A stretch of DNA of 64,000 nucleotides. It comes from Sphingomonas sp. AR_OL41 (GTDB lineage Bacteria; Pseudomonadota; Alphaproteobacteria; Sphingomonadales; Sphingomonadaceae). The DNA lies in contig NZ_JARYTI010000005.1 of the NCBI RefSeq assembly GCF_029911635.1, forward strand, positions 62,001 to 126,000, given 5' to 3'. The notes under the pieces are model-generated. The model was not told the origin of the DNA. It saw only the letters and a list, made by a program, of their open reading frames with translations, and searched no databases. This document shows, one piece after another, positions 9,471-19,004 of the stretch; the stretch's first letter is position 1, and the number at the start of each line of letters is the position of its first letter. Made by a program: the position numbers and the translations under genes.

Positions 9471-10343
9471 ATGGCGATCGACCTCTCCAAAATCTCTGCG
9501 ATCGACGTCCATGTCCATGCCGAGGTGTCGTGCCACGACCCCGAGGATCCGGTCATGGCGAAGTTCTTCGACGCGGCCTCCACCTATTTCAAGGCCGACC
9601 GCAAGCGCCCGACGATGCCGGAGACGATCGCTTATTATCGCGAGCGCAACATCGCCTTCTGCCTGTTCACGGTCGATGCCGAATGCGGCATGGGCACCAA
9701 GCGGATCAGCAATTACGAAGTCGCCGAGATCGCGGCGCAAAATGACGATATCGTCATCCCCTTCGCCTCGATCGATCCGCACAAGGGCAAGCTCGGCGCG
9801 CGCGAGGCGCGCGACCTGGTCGAGAATTACGGGGTCAGGGGTTTCAAGTTCCACGGCATCGCGCAGGACGCGCACCCGGCCGACCGCATGGCCTATCCGA
9901 TCTATGAGGTGATCGCCGAACACAAGCTGCCGGCGATCTTCCACACCGGCCATTCGGGCATGGGAACGGGCATGCCCGGCGGCGGCGGGCTGCGACTCAA
10001 ATATGGCCAGCCGATCCTGATCGATGATGTCGCGGTCGATTTCCCCGACATGAAGTTCATCCTGGCGCATCCAAGCTGGCCATGGACCGACGAGAGCCTG
10101 TCGATGGCGCTGCACAAGGACAATGTCTTTATCGACCTGTCGGGATGGTCGCCGAAATATTTCCCGAAGCAGGTAATCCAGTACGCCAACACCCAGCTCA
10201 AGCATAAGATGATGTTCGGCTCCGACTGGCCGCTGATCCGGCCCGAAAAGTGGATCGACGCCGCCAAGGAAGCCGGTTTCCGCGACGAGGTGCTGCCGCT
10301 GATCATGAAGGACAATGCGGTGCGCGTGCTGGGGCTCGGATGA
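9471..10343 (+). CDS. Amidohydrolase family 2 protein (ACMSD-like TIM barrel)
   Basis: A protein of 290 residues with the metal-dependent TIM-barrel pattern of COG2159: an HVHAE motif at the first strand (metal His pair), KFHGIAQ on a mid strand, IFHTGHSG, LAHPSWPW, and FGSDWPLIRPE near the C-terminus supplying the conserved Asp. Members are decarboxylases or hydrolases of aromatic or ring-cleavage acids (gamma-resorcylate, 5-carboxyvanillate and ACMS decarboxylases). LigW-type 5-carboxyvanillate decarboxylation is one possibility in this setting but cannot be decided here. It overlaps the next gene by ATGA. Confidence 0.85.
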   Translation: MAIDLSKISAIDVHVHAEVSCHDPEDPVMAKFFDAASTYFKADRKRPTMPETIAYYRERNIAFCLFTVDAECGMGTKRISNYEVAEIAAQNDDIVIPFASIDPHKGKLGAREARDLVENYGVRGFKFHGIAQDAHPADRMAYPIYEVIAEHKLPAIFHTGHSGMGTGMPGGGGLRLKYGQPILIDDVAVDFPDMKFILAHPSWPWTDESLSMALHKDNVFIDLSGWSPKYFPKQVIQYANTQLKHKMMFGSDWPLIRPEKWIDAAKEAGFRDEVLPLIMKDNAVRVLGLG

Positions 10344-11089
10344 CCGGTTTCGCCGGTCGCCATGTCGTCGTGACCGGCGCGTCGTCGGGCATAGGCCGGG
10401 CGACCGCCATCCTGCTCGCCGCGCGCGGCGCCAAGGTATCGCTCATCGCGCGCCGCGCGGAAGCGATCGAAGCGGTACGCGCCGCGGCCGACGGCGAGAC
10501 CTTTGCTGCACCAGCCGACGTCTCGCACCGTGCAGCATTGCTTGCAGCATTGGCCGCCGCCGAACTGGCGTTCGGCCCGATCGACGGCCTGTTCGCCAAT
10601 GCCGGGACGGGCGGCGCGTTCGCGCCGTTCAGCGACTATGACGACGCGGTTTTCGAAGCCGTGCTGCGGACCAACCTCCTAGCGCCCTTCTGGGCGATGA
10701 AGCAGGTCCTGCCCGGCATGATCGCACGGCGGCGCGGTGCGATCCTCGTGACCGGCAGCCTCGCCAGCGAGCGCGGCATGGCGCAAAATCCGGGTTATGT
10801 CGCCTCAAAGCACGGCGTACTCGGTCTCGTGCGTGCTGTGGCGATCGAGGCCGCGCCGCACTGCGTCCGCGCCAATTGCATCGTGCCCGGCTTCATCGAA
10901 ACCGAGATGCTCGCCAACCTCGGCGAAGGCGCGCTCGCCGCGATGAACGCGCGTACCCCGCAGGGCCGCACCGGCCGGCCGGAGGAGGTGGCGGAGGTCG
11001 CCGCCTTCCTGCTGTCCGACGCTGCCAGCCATGTCACCGGCCAGTCATGGGCGGTCGATGGCGGAATCCTCAACACGCTTTCCGTCTAG
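10340..11089 (+). CDS. Classical SDR oxidoreductase
   Basis: A 249-residue Rossmann-fold enzyme: the NAD(P) site is TGASSGIGRA, with the NAG motif at FANAGTGG, the Ser in VTGSLAS, the YVASK catalytic pair, and a C-terminal VTGQSWAVDGG typical of FabG-like SDRs. The start overlaps the amidohydrolase stop (ATGA) and the GST follows 9 bases after its stop, so it is one transcript. It lacks the long C-terminal tail of the LigD/LigL-type SDRs in this window, so a different alcohol or ketone substrate is likely. Confidence 0.88.
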   Translation: MTGFAGRHVVVTGASSGIGRATAILLAARGAKVSLIARRAEAIEAVRAAADGETFAAPADVSHRAALLAALAAAELAFGPIDGLFANAGTGGAFAPFSDYDDAVFEAVLRTNLLAPFWAMKQVLPGMIARRRGAILVTGSLASERGMAQNPGYVASKHGVLGLVRAVAIEAAPHCVRANCIVPGFIETEMLANLGEGALAAMNARTPQGRTGRPEEVAEVAAFLLSDAASHVTGQSWAVDGGILNTLSV

Positions 11090-11098
11090 GACCAAGGC

Positions 11099-11863
11099 AT
11101 GGCGCTCAAATATTATCACGCCGAACCGCTCGCCAATTCGCTGAAGTCGATGGCGCCGCTGTTCGAGAAGGAACTTCCTTTCGAGAGCGTGTACGTCAAC
11201 CTGCACAAGTTCGAGCAGCATGAGCCGTGGTTCGTCGCGATCAATTCCGAAGGCCAGGTTCCGGTGCTCGATCACGACGGATTCATCGTCACCCACAGCA
11301 CGGTCATCAACGAATATCTCGAAGACGCCTTTCCCGATGCGCCGCCGCTCCGTCCCAACACGCCACAGGGCAATGCGCGGATGCGCTACTGGAACAAGTT
11401 CGTCGACGAGCATGTCATGAGCCATGTCTCGATGCATGGCTGGCACCGCATGGTCGGCATCATAGCGCGCAAGATCGAAAGCGGCGACTTCGAGGAAATG
11501 ATGTCGCGCATCCCCCTGCCCGATCAGCGCGCAAAGTGGAAAGCGGCGCGATCGGGCTTCTCCGACGAGCAACTGGCCAATGCCACCGCCAAGATCGAAT
11601 ACGCGCTCGACAAGGTCGAGACCCAACTCGCGGCCACGTCATGGCTTGCCGGGGAAAGCTACACGCTCGCCGACATCAATTTCTATGCCCATTGCGGCAT
11701 GATGGTCGAACGGATGTTCCCCGAAATGGCCGTGGCGACGCGCTTCCCCCGGCTGGTCGCATGGCGCGACCGCGTTACCGCCCGCCCGGCGATGCAGATT
11801 GCGCTGGCCATGCCCGACCACACCGAGCCCGGCCTGCGCACCTGGTCGGGCCACGCGCGCTGA
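11099..11863 (+). CDS. Glutathione S-transferase, LigF-like
   Basis: A 254-residue GST close in layout to LigF: YHAEPLANSLKSMAPL at the N-terminus, HKFEQHEPWFVAIN, GQVPVLDHDG loop, THSTVINEYLEDAFPDAP, and a C-terminal TLADINFYAH helix. Compared with the true LigF candidate at 22.9 kb it keeps the FEQH/EDAFPDAP blocks but lacks its WCVSTIGW segment (here HVSMHGWHRM). It may be a third beta-etherase paralogue with a different stereochemistry or substrate. It is the last gene of the 4173-11863 operon and converges on the glyoxalase gene. Confidence 0.85.
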   Translation: MALKYYHAEPLANSLKSMAPLFEKELPFESVYVNLHKFEQHEPWFVAINSEGQVPVLDHDGFIVTHSTVINEYLEDAFPDAPPLRPNTPQGNARMRYWNKFVDEHVMSHVSMHGWHRMVGIIARKIESGDFEEMMSRIPLPDQRAKWKAARSGFSDEQLANATAKIEYALDKVETQLAATSWLAGESYTLADINFYAHCGMMVERMFPEMAVATRFPRLVAWRDRVTARPAMQIALAMPDHTEPGLRTWSGHAR

Positions 11864-11866
11864 GCG

Positions 11867-12265
11867 CTAAGCGCCGAAGAAGTTGAGCTCGAGCACGACG
11901 CCCTCGGGGTCGGTCACGAACAGCTGCCGCAGATTGGCAGCCGGCACCTCGTTGCAGCGATAATCCATCCCCAGCGCGACAAGGCGCGCGACCACCGCAT
12001 CGCGGCCGACACAGCGGAACGCGACATGGTGCAACGCGCCGGTCGGACCGGGCGCCATGTCGCGATCCATCAGCCGCGGCGCGTCGAGGCCGTTGAGGTG
12101 CAGCACGGCACGTCCGTTGTTGTCGTACATCCACCGCGCGGTTTCATGGGTCAGCGGCGGCGGCGCGGGGCGCGAGTCGAGCGCGAGCAAATCACGATAG
12201 AAGCCTTCCGCTCGGTCGAGATCCGCCGTCACGATGTTGATATGGTCGAGCGCTTCCACCGTCAT
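11867..12265 (-). CDS. Glyoxalase/VOC-family protein
   Basis: A 132-residue protein with one pair of VOC beta-alpha-beta modules: ALDHINIVTADLDRAEGFYRD at the N-terminus with a metal-ligand His, ALHHVAFRC in the middle, and FVTDPEGVVLELN at the end supplying the final Glu. Single-domain members act as glyoxalases, fosfomycin-type glutathione or thiol transferases, or extradiol-like dioxygenases after dimerisation. ATG 12265 was chosen because the extension upstream is not family-like. It is divergent from ligM; the shared promoter contains a CATACAA element at 12334-12340. Confidence 0.8.
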   Translation of the reverse strand: MTVEALDHINIVTADLDRAEGFYRDLLALDSRPAPPPLTHETARWMYDNNGRAVLHLNGLDAPRLMDRDMAPGPTGALHHVAFRCVGRDAVVARLVALGMDYRCNEVPAANLRQLFVTDPEGVVLELNFFGA

Positions 12266-12411
12266 TTTGTCATCTCCCCTCTCCGCAAGCCGTCGCGCCG
12301 CACCACCGCACCTCACGATATTCGTTTGCGTCGCATACAACTTATTCTATGAGGAGCCCATGGGCTTTGCTCACAGCCGGGAAACGGCTGTGAGGCGTAC
12401 AAGGGAGATGA

Positions 12412-13818
<1,407 letters not shown>

Positions 13819-13826
13819 GCCGATAA

Positions 13827-13853
13827 TGCCGGGCAGCGTCACGCTGCCCGGCA
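13827..13853. terminator. Bidirectional hairpin between ligM and SDR gene
   Basis: A near-perfect inverted repeat (TGCCGGGCAGCGT / ACGCTGCCCGGCA) between convergent genes. There is no clear T-tract, so termination is probable rather than certain. Confidence 0.6.
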
Positions 13854-13882
13854 CGCTACGGCCAGCAACGCGGCGAGCCGGA

Positions 13883-14776
13883 TCAGCCCTCCACCGGCTC
13901 CTTCTTCTGCCCGCCCGGTACGCCATGCGCCGCCCGCGCCTCATATTCCGGATCGTCCTCGGGGTTGGCGAGCGCGGTCATCACGCGTTCGTGGATTTCC
14001 TCCAGCGTGCCGCGGAACTCGGGATAAGGCAGGATATAGAGCTGGTCGTCCTCGACACCCTTCACGACATAGCGGGCGAGCGTCTCGGGCTCCATGCCGA
14101 CCGAGATGACGCGCTTCAGGTGCGCGAACATCTCCGGGTCGGCGCCGTAATAGCCCGTGTTCTGCAGATGCGCCGGCCGCGTCAGCACCGCCTCATGGAT
14201 GTTGGTGTTGACCGCACCGGGGCACAGCATCGACACGCCGATCCCATGCTCGGCGAGGTCGAGCGCGAGGCATTCGGAAAGGCCGCGGATCGCCATCTTC
14301 GACGTGCAGTAAATCCCCGTCCCCTTCAATGCGACGAAAGCCGACATCGAGGCGGTATTGACGATATGCCCGCCATTGCCGCGCGCGATCATGCGCGGCA
14401 CGAAGGTCTGGATGCCGTTGATCACGCCGCCGAGATTGACGCTCAGCTGCCAGTCCCAATCGTCATAGGTCGCCTTTTGTAGCGGCCCGAAGATCGACAC
14501 GCCCGCCGTGTTGAACAGCAGTTCGACCGGCCCGAGTTTCGCCTCCACCGCATCGGCCGCCGCCCCATAGGCGGCGCGATCGGTGATATCGAGCTTCACC
14601 GCCATCACCTCATGCTCGGTGCCCGCGAAATAGGCCATCGCCTCATCGAGATGGTCCTGGCGGATGTCGGCGATGGCGACCTTGCACCCGGCCTCGGCGA
14701 AGACCTTGGCCTGGCCCAGCGCCACGCCGGAGCCGCCGCCGGTGATGAAGGCGGTGCGCCCTGCGACCCTGGTCAT
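13883..14776 (-). CDS. LigD/LigL-type SDR (C-alpha-dehydrogenase family)
   Basis: A 297-residue SDR starting MTRVAGRTAFITGGGSG, with an NTAG motif, the Ser in VNTASMS, the catalytic YCTSK, a CPGAVNTNI loop, then LYILPYPEFR and a ~35-residue polar tail. This long form matches the NAD-dependent C-alpha-dehydrogenases LigD/LigL/LigN/LigO that oxidise the benzylic alcohol of guaiacylglycerol-beta-guaiacyl ether, each enantioselective. The assignment to one stereoisomer cannot be made by eye. The start overlaps the stop of the upstream SDR (ATGA at 14773-14776), so both are co-transcribed. Confidence 0.85.
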   Translation of the reverse strand: MTRVAGRTAFITGGGSGVALGQAKVFAEAGCKVAIADIRQDHLDEAMAYFAGTEHEVMAVKLDITDRAAYGAAADAVEAKLGPVELLFNTAGVSIFGPLQKATYDDWDWQLSVNLGGVINGIQTFVPRMIARGNGGHIVNTASMSAFVALKGTGIYCTSKMAIRGLSECLALDLAEHGIGVSMLCPGAVNTNIHEAVLTRPAHLQNTGYYGADPEMFAHLKRVISVGMEPETLARYVVKGVEDDQLYILPYPEFRGTLEEIHERVMTALANPEDDPEYEARAAHGVPGGQKKEPVEG

Positions 14777-15732
14777 GCCCCCGCCCCCGGCAGCGTGACG
14801 GGCGTCGCGGTGCGCCGCGCCAGCTGGTCTTCGAACTCCTTGTTGCGCAGCAAAAAGCCGATCGCTTCGGCGCGTTCTTGGTTGATCTCCTCGTCGGGCA
14901 TCGAGGCGAGGATTGCATCGAAGCGCGTGCGCATCCCCGCAGCGAATTCGGGATGCGTCAGGATGTAGAGGTCGTTGGCGCGGATGCCGGCAAGCACGCG
15001 CTCGCCGACCTCGTCCGCCGTCATCCACAGCGGGGATACGGCGCGCTTGCCCAATTCCTCCTCGCGCGCGCGGTAGCCGCTGTCGGCCTTGAATGCGTCG
15101 GGGCGCAGTTCGCCCGACATCGCGATGTTGCTCTGCACCGGGCCGGGCATGAACGCGGACACGCCGATATTCTCGGCCGCCAGCTCGCCGCGGATCGCTT
15201 CCGACAGGCCCAGCACCGCAGCTTTCGCCGCCGTATAGGTGGCCGAGAAGGAGATCGGCACGAGCGCCGACTGCGACGAGGTCGTCACGATCTGCCCGCC
15301 CTCGCCATGCGCCTTGATGCGCGGCAGGATCGTGACGAGGCCGTTGATCACGCCCCCGAAATTGACCCCCATCGCCCAGTCCCAGTCGTCGTAGCGCGCG
15401 TCGACGATCGGTCCCATGATTCCGACGCCGGCATTGCCGATCAGCAGATGGATCTTGCCGAAGCGCGCTTCGGCCTGGTCCGCGGCACGCGCGAAGCCGG
15501 GACGATCGGTCACGTCGAGCTGCACCGTCTCGACCTGCGCGTCCGCGCCGAGCGACGCCTTCGCCTCGGCGAGCGAACTCTCGCGAATATCCGCGATCAC
15601 CACATTCGCGCCCGCCTTGACGAGCGCGCGGGCAATGCCCAGCCCGATGCCGTTCGCGCCGCCGGTGATGAACGCGGTCTTGCCGGTCACGTCCGCCATC
15701 GGCGTCGTGCCTGGTGCAGCCTCATGGGCCAT
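14773..15732 (-). CDS. LigD/LigL-type SDR, second copy
   Basis: A 319-residue SDR. After ~15 extra N-terminal residues come TGGANGIGLG (nucleotide site), the NAG motif, the Ser segment TTSSQSA, YTAAK catalytic pair, MPGPVQSNI loop, LYILTHPEF and a long C-terminal tail. It shares the unusual ARYDDWDW block with its downstream partner. The pair may provide dehydrogenases for opposite C-alpha enantiomers. The start (15732) is supported by AGAGGAAA upstream. The BKACE gene lies 31 bases upstream in the same direction. Confidence 0.85.
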   Translation of the reverse strand: MAHEAAPGTTPMADVTGKTAFITGGANGIGLGIARALVKAGANVVIADIRESSLAEAKASLGADAQVETVQLDVTDRPGFARAADQAEARFGKIHLLIGNAGVGIMGPIVDARYDDWDWAMGVNFGGVINGLVTILPRIKAHGEGGQIVTTSSQSALVPISFSATYTAAKAAVLGLSEAIRGELAAENIGVSAFMPGPVQSNIAMSGELRPDAFKADSGYRAREEELGKRAVSPLWMTADEVGERVLAGIRANDLYILTHPEFAAGMRTRFDAILASMPDEEINQERAEAIGFLLRNKEFEDQLARRTATPVTLPGAGA

Positions 15733-15763
15733 GATTTTCCTCTCCCTCGTTATGTGTACGTGC

Positions 15764-16639
15764 TTAGTGTTTGAGCCCGAGCATCTCGCGCGTCTCGTCG
15801 ACACTGGCGACATCGCCGCCCAAGCGGTCGACAAGGTCGACGCCCCAGCGGACCAGATCGGCATTGTCGGCTGCCTGCTGGCCGCGGCGCAGGAAGATCG
15901 TGTCCTCGAATCCGACGCGAATGTTGCCGCCAAGCAGCACCGCCTGCGCCGCCATCGGGAAGGAATGGCGGCTGACGCCAAAGCCGGTCCAGCGCGCGCC
16001 GCGCGGCAACTGGTTCTTGCTGTACATCATCGCCTCGGGGGTCGCCGGCAGGCCGTATTTGGTGCCCAGCACGAAGGAATAAGGCGCGTTGGCGGGCAGC
16101 GCGCCCTTCGCCATCAGATCGTCGGCGAACACGAAATCACCCGCCTCAAAGCATTCGATCTCGGGCAACACGCCCGCATCCTGAATCATGTGCCCCATGC
16201 GGGTGATCATCGGATCGAGATTGATCGCAACGCCGCCCCATAATTGCATCGTGCAGATATCCACCGTGCACATGTCCGGCTTGAGGTCGAGGATATGCTC
16301 GAGCCGGCGCTCGGCGGTGAACATCAGCGTTCCTGGTCCGGCCACCGCCGGGTCTTCGTCGCTCTGCATCCAGGTACAACCGGGGCCGGTGGTGACGTTG
16401 AGGATCACCGCGTCGTTCTTCGCCCGGATCAGGCCGACGACCTCGCGATAATCGTCCAGCGCCTGGCTCGGCACCCCCGTATCGCGATCGCGTTCATGCA
16501 GGTGAATGATCGCCGCCCCCGCCTCGGCCGCGGCAAGCGCTTCGGCCGCGACATGCTCGGGCCGGAACGGGAAATTCGGATGATTGGGGATCGGGGAACT
16601 GCCCGTAACGGCACAGGTAATAAAGACCTTGTCGGGCAC
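15764..16639 (-). CDS. Beta-keto acid cleavage enzyme (BKACE, DUF849)
   Basis: A 291-residue TIM-barrel enzyme of the DUF849/BKACE family, whose type reaction is beta-keto acid + acetyl-CoA giving acetoacetate and the CoA ester of the remaining acyl group. Visible are TCAVTGSSP at the N-terminus, the zinc-ligand pair in IHLHERD, TTGPGC, SVDICTMQ-like strand (here TVDICTMQLWGG) and the C-terminal VGFED motif. The GTG start has AGGAG at good spacing. In this island the likely substrate is an aryl beta-keto acid such as vanilloylacetate, which would give vanilloyl-CoA; that is inference. It is divergent from the XRE regulator. Confidence 0.88.
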   Translation of the reverse strand: MPDKVFITCAVTGSSPIPNHPNFPFRPEHVAAEALAAAEAGAAIIHLHERDRDTGVPSQALDDYREVVGLIRAKNDAVILNVTTGPGCTWMQSDEDPAVAGPGTLMFTAERRLEHILDLKPDMCTVDICTMQLWGGVAINLDPMITRMGHMIQDAGVLPEIECFEAGDFVFADDLMAKGALPANAPYSFVLGTKYGLPATPEAMMYSKNQLPRGARWTGFGVSRHSFPMAAQAVLLGGNIRVGFEDTIFLRRGQQAADNADLVRWGVDLVDRLGGDVASVDETREMLGLKH

Positions 16640-16730
16640 GCTTACTCTCCTATGGCGAGCGGGACACCGGCTCGCGCTACGCAATCGGGAGTCGCAGAAG
16701 CCGTTCGATCGGACTAGACGGTTCGCTGTG

Positions 16731-16750
16731 CCATCATTGGGAGTAACTGG
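16731..16750 (+). promoter_or_regulatory. Candidate operator, copy before XRE regulator gene
   Basis: The 20-mer CCATCATTGGGAGTAACTGG stands directly before the XRE gene and 90 bases before the divergent BKACE start. A closely similar 20-mer stands in the ligF promoter at 22764. It may be an operator of the XRE protein or a shared promoter core. Confidence 0.4.
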
Positions 16751-16757
16751 ATAAGTC

Positions 16758-17579
16758 ATGGCGCGAAGCGAAGAACTCTCCCGCTTTCTCAAGTCGGTCC
16801 GGGCGCGCCTGTCGCCCGCCGATGTCGGCCTGCCGGTCGGCGAACGCCGACGCACCAAGGGGCTGCGTCGCGAGGAGGTGGCTGCACTCGCCGGCATGAG
16901 CGTCACCTGGTACACCTGGTTCGAGCAGGGACGCGACGTCCAGCTGTCGGTGCCGATGATCGAGCGCCTCGGCCGCACGCTGCGGCTCGACAGCAACGAG
17001 CGCGAATTCCTCTTTGCGCTGGCGCAACATCGCCCCCCGCCGCTCGAGACGCAGACCGACGAGGATATCCGCCCAGCGACGCAGCACATGATGGACAGCC
17101 TGTCGATTCCGGCGCTGGTGATCATCGAGGACTGGACCGTGATCGGCTGGAACGCACTCGTCGCCCGTGCCTTTCGCGATTATGGCCCGTTGCCGCGCAG
17201 CGAGCGCAACCTGTTCAAGATCCTGATGCTCGATGATCGCTATCGCACCGACAGCGCGCATTTTCGCGAGATGGCACACCGCCTCGTCGCACGGTTCAAG
17301 TGGGATTATAGCCGTACCTCGAAGCCGGAGATCTTCGACGAGATCATCACCGAGATGATGGAGAAGAGCGAGCTGTTCCGCGAATGCTGGAGGGAATCCG
17401 AGATCCTTCCCTATTTCGAACACGTCAACACCGCGCTCATGCCTGGCGTTGGCGACATCGGCTTCTGGCACTCGTCCTATGTCGTCGAGGGCGCGCCCGG
17501 CCAGCGCCTGCTGCTGTTCGCCCCACTCGACAAGGCAAGCGCCGACCATCTCGCACAACTGGCGGAAAGCGTGCGCTAG
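16758..17579 (+). CDS. XRE-family regulator with MmyB-like ligand-binding domain
   Basis: A 273-residue transcription factor. An N-terminal helix-turn-helix (about 30-60: TKGLRREEVAALAGMSVTWYTWFEQG) is followed by the C-terminal MmyB-like domain (NALVARAF, FWHSSYVV near the end), a PAS-like fold that in Streptomyces members binds fatty acids or other hydrophobic ligands. It is the only regulator within the 1-30 kb catabolic island and lies divergent to BKACE, so it is the best local candidate to control it. Activator or repressor cannot be decided. Confidence 0.88.
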   Translation: MARSEELSRFLKSVRARLSPADVGLPVGERRRTKGLRREEVAALAGMSVTWYTWFEQGRDVQLSVPMIERLGRTLRLDSNEREFLFALAQHRPPPLETQTDEDIRPATQHMMDSLSIPALVIIEDWTVIGWNALVARAFRDYGPLPRSERNLFKILMLDDRYRTDSAHFREMAHRLVARFKWDYSRTSKPEIFDEIITEMMEKSELFRECWRESEILPYFEHVNTALMPGVGDIGFWHSSYVVEGAPGQRLLLFAPLDKASADHLAQLAESVR

Positions 17580-17588
17580 CGCCGACGC

Positions 17589-18957
17589 TCAGCCAGGCTC
17601 GGTTCTGAGCCGGTGGCCGCTTACCGCGGCACCGGCATCGCGCGGCAGGCGCGCGAACAGCGGGATCGCCATCGCGCCGGCTGCGGCGAGGCACAGGATC
17701 GCAACGCGATAATCCGCGAGCGATCCCGCGCCGCCCCCTTCCCCGACCGCCAGGTTGACCAGCAGCGACGCGAGCGACACGCCCAGCGCCGCCGAAAGCG
17801 CGTTGGCGAGATTGTTGAGCACGGTCGCGCCGGCAAACTCTTCCTGCTCGACGTCGGCGAAGGTCAGGGCCATCATCCCGGTAAAGGCAATCGAGCGCGC
17901 CGCGCCCACGACCAGCAGGGCGAAACACAACAACCAGAACGGCATCGCGGGCTGGAGCAACTCGATGCCAGCAATCCCGACGACCATCGTCGCGGTGCCC
18001 GTGACCAGCGCGTTACGGAACCCCAGCCCGGTGATCGCGGCGCCCGCAATCGGCTTGAGCATCAGGTCGCCGAGATTCTGCGCCAGCAGCAGGACACCCG
18101 TCGCGACCGGCGACAGCCCGAAGCCGACCTGAAAATAGAGCGGCAACAGCAGCGCCTGCCCCATGAACGGCAGCCGCATCAGGAAGCCCGCACCGAAGGC
18201 GATGCTGCGGAAGGTGCCATGGCGCAGCGCGGCGAGCGGCACGATCGGCGCTGCCGCGCGACGCAGGTGACGCACGGCAAGCGCACCCGTCACCCCGGCG
18301 GCGACGGCGAGCAACGCCGGCGCATGCCATGCGGCGGGGTGTGCGCCGAGTCGCTCCATCGCGAGGACAGCGCCGGCCAGCGTCGTCGCGACGAGTATGA
18401 AGCCGCGCAGATCGAAGGGCGCATGCGTTTCGGCGCGCAGGTCAGGCACCATCCGCCAGACGAGCCCGATGCCGATCGCGGCGAGCGGCAGATTTATGAA
18501 GAAGATATACTGCCAGCCCAGCCCGGCGGTAATGAAGCCGCCGAGCGGTGGACCGATGACGGGCGCGATCAGTGCCGGCGTCGTGCTGATCGCCATCATC
18601 TGCACCAACTGGCGCTTGGGCGTGACGCGCAGCAGGACGAGGTTGGCCACCGGCACCATCAGGCTGGAGAAGAACGCCTGCAGCGCGCGCGCCGCGACGA
18701 ACCCCGTCAGGGTGGTACTCGCCCCGCAGAGCAACGAGGCGAGCGCGAAACCGAGGATCGCCGCCATCAGCACCCGTCTGGTGCCGAGCCGCTCCGCGAC
18801 CCAGCTGCTGATCGGCAGGAACATCGCCGAAACGAGCAGATAGGCCTTGATCCCGACGCCGAGATCGACCGGCGCGACACCGAAATCGCGCCATGTACGG
18901 CAGCGCGGTCGAGATGATCGTCCCCTCCAGGATTCCCATGAACATCACGACCGCCAC
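17589..18957 (-). pseudogene. MFS transporter, DHA2/EmrB-like, frameshifted near N-terminus
   Basis: A multi-membrane-segment transporter whose first helix (MFMGILEGTIISTALPYM, from GTG 18957) is in one frame while the rest, from DFGVAPVDLG through FLPISSWVAERLG to the C-terminus at 17589, is in another. The frames join near 18889-18893 in a short T-run of the coding strand. Restoring the frame gives the usual EmrB sequence order. Either the gene is newly inactivated or the assembly has a homopolymer error. Intact members export drugs or aromatic compounds by proton antiport. It follows the GMC gene in the same direction. Confidence 0.75.
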
Positions 18958-19004
18958 GACGATCGCGATTGCACGCGGGGCGGGAGAGCCGCCCGGGTGC
19001 GTGC

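Noticed and set aside
17613..18917. 434-codon plus-strand frame opposite the MFS gene
   Set aside because: His/Arg/Gln-rich shadow; the minus strand has clear membrane helices.
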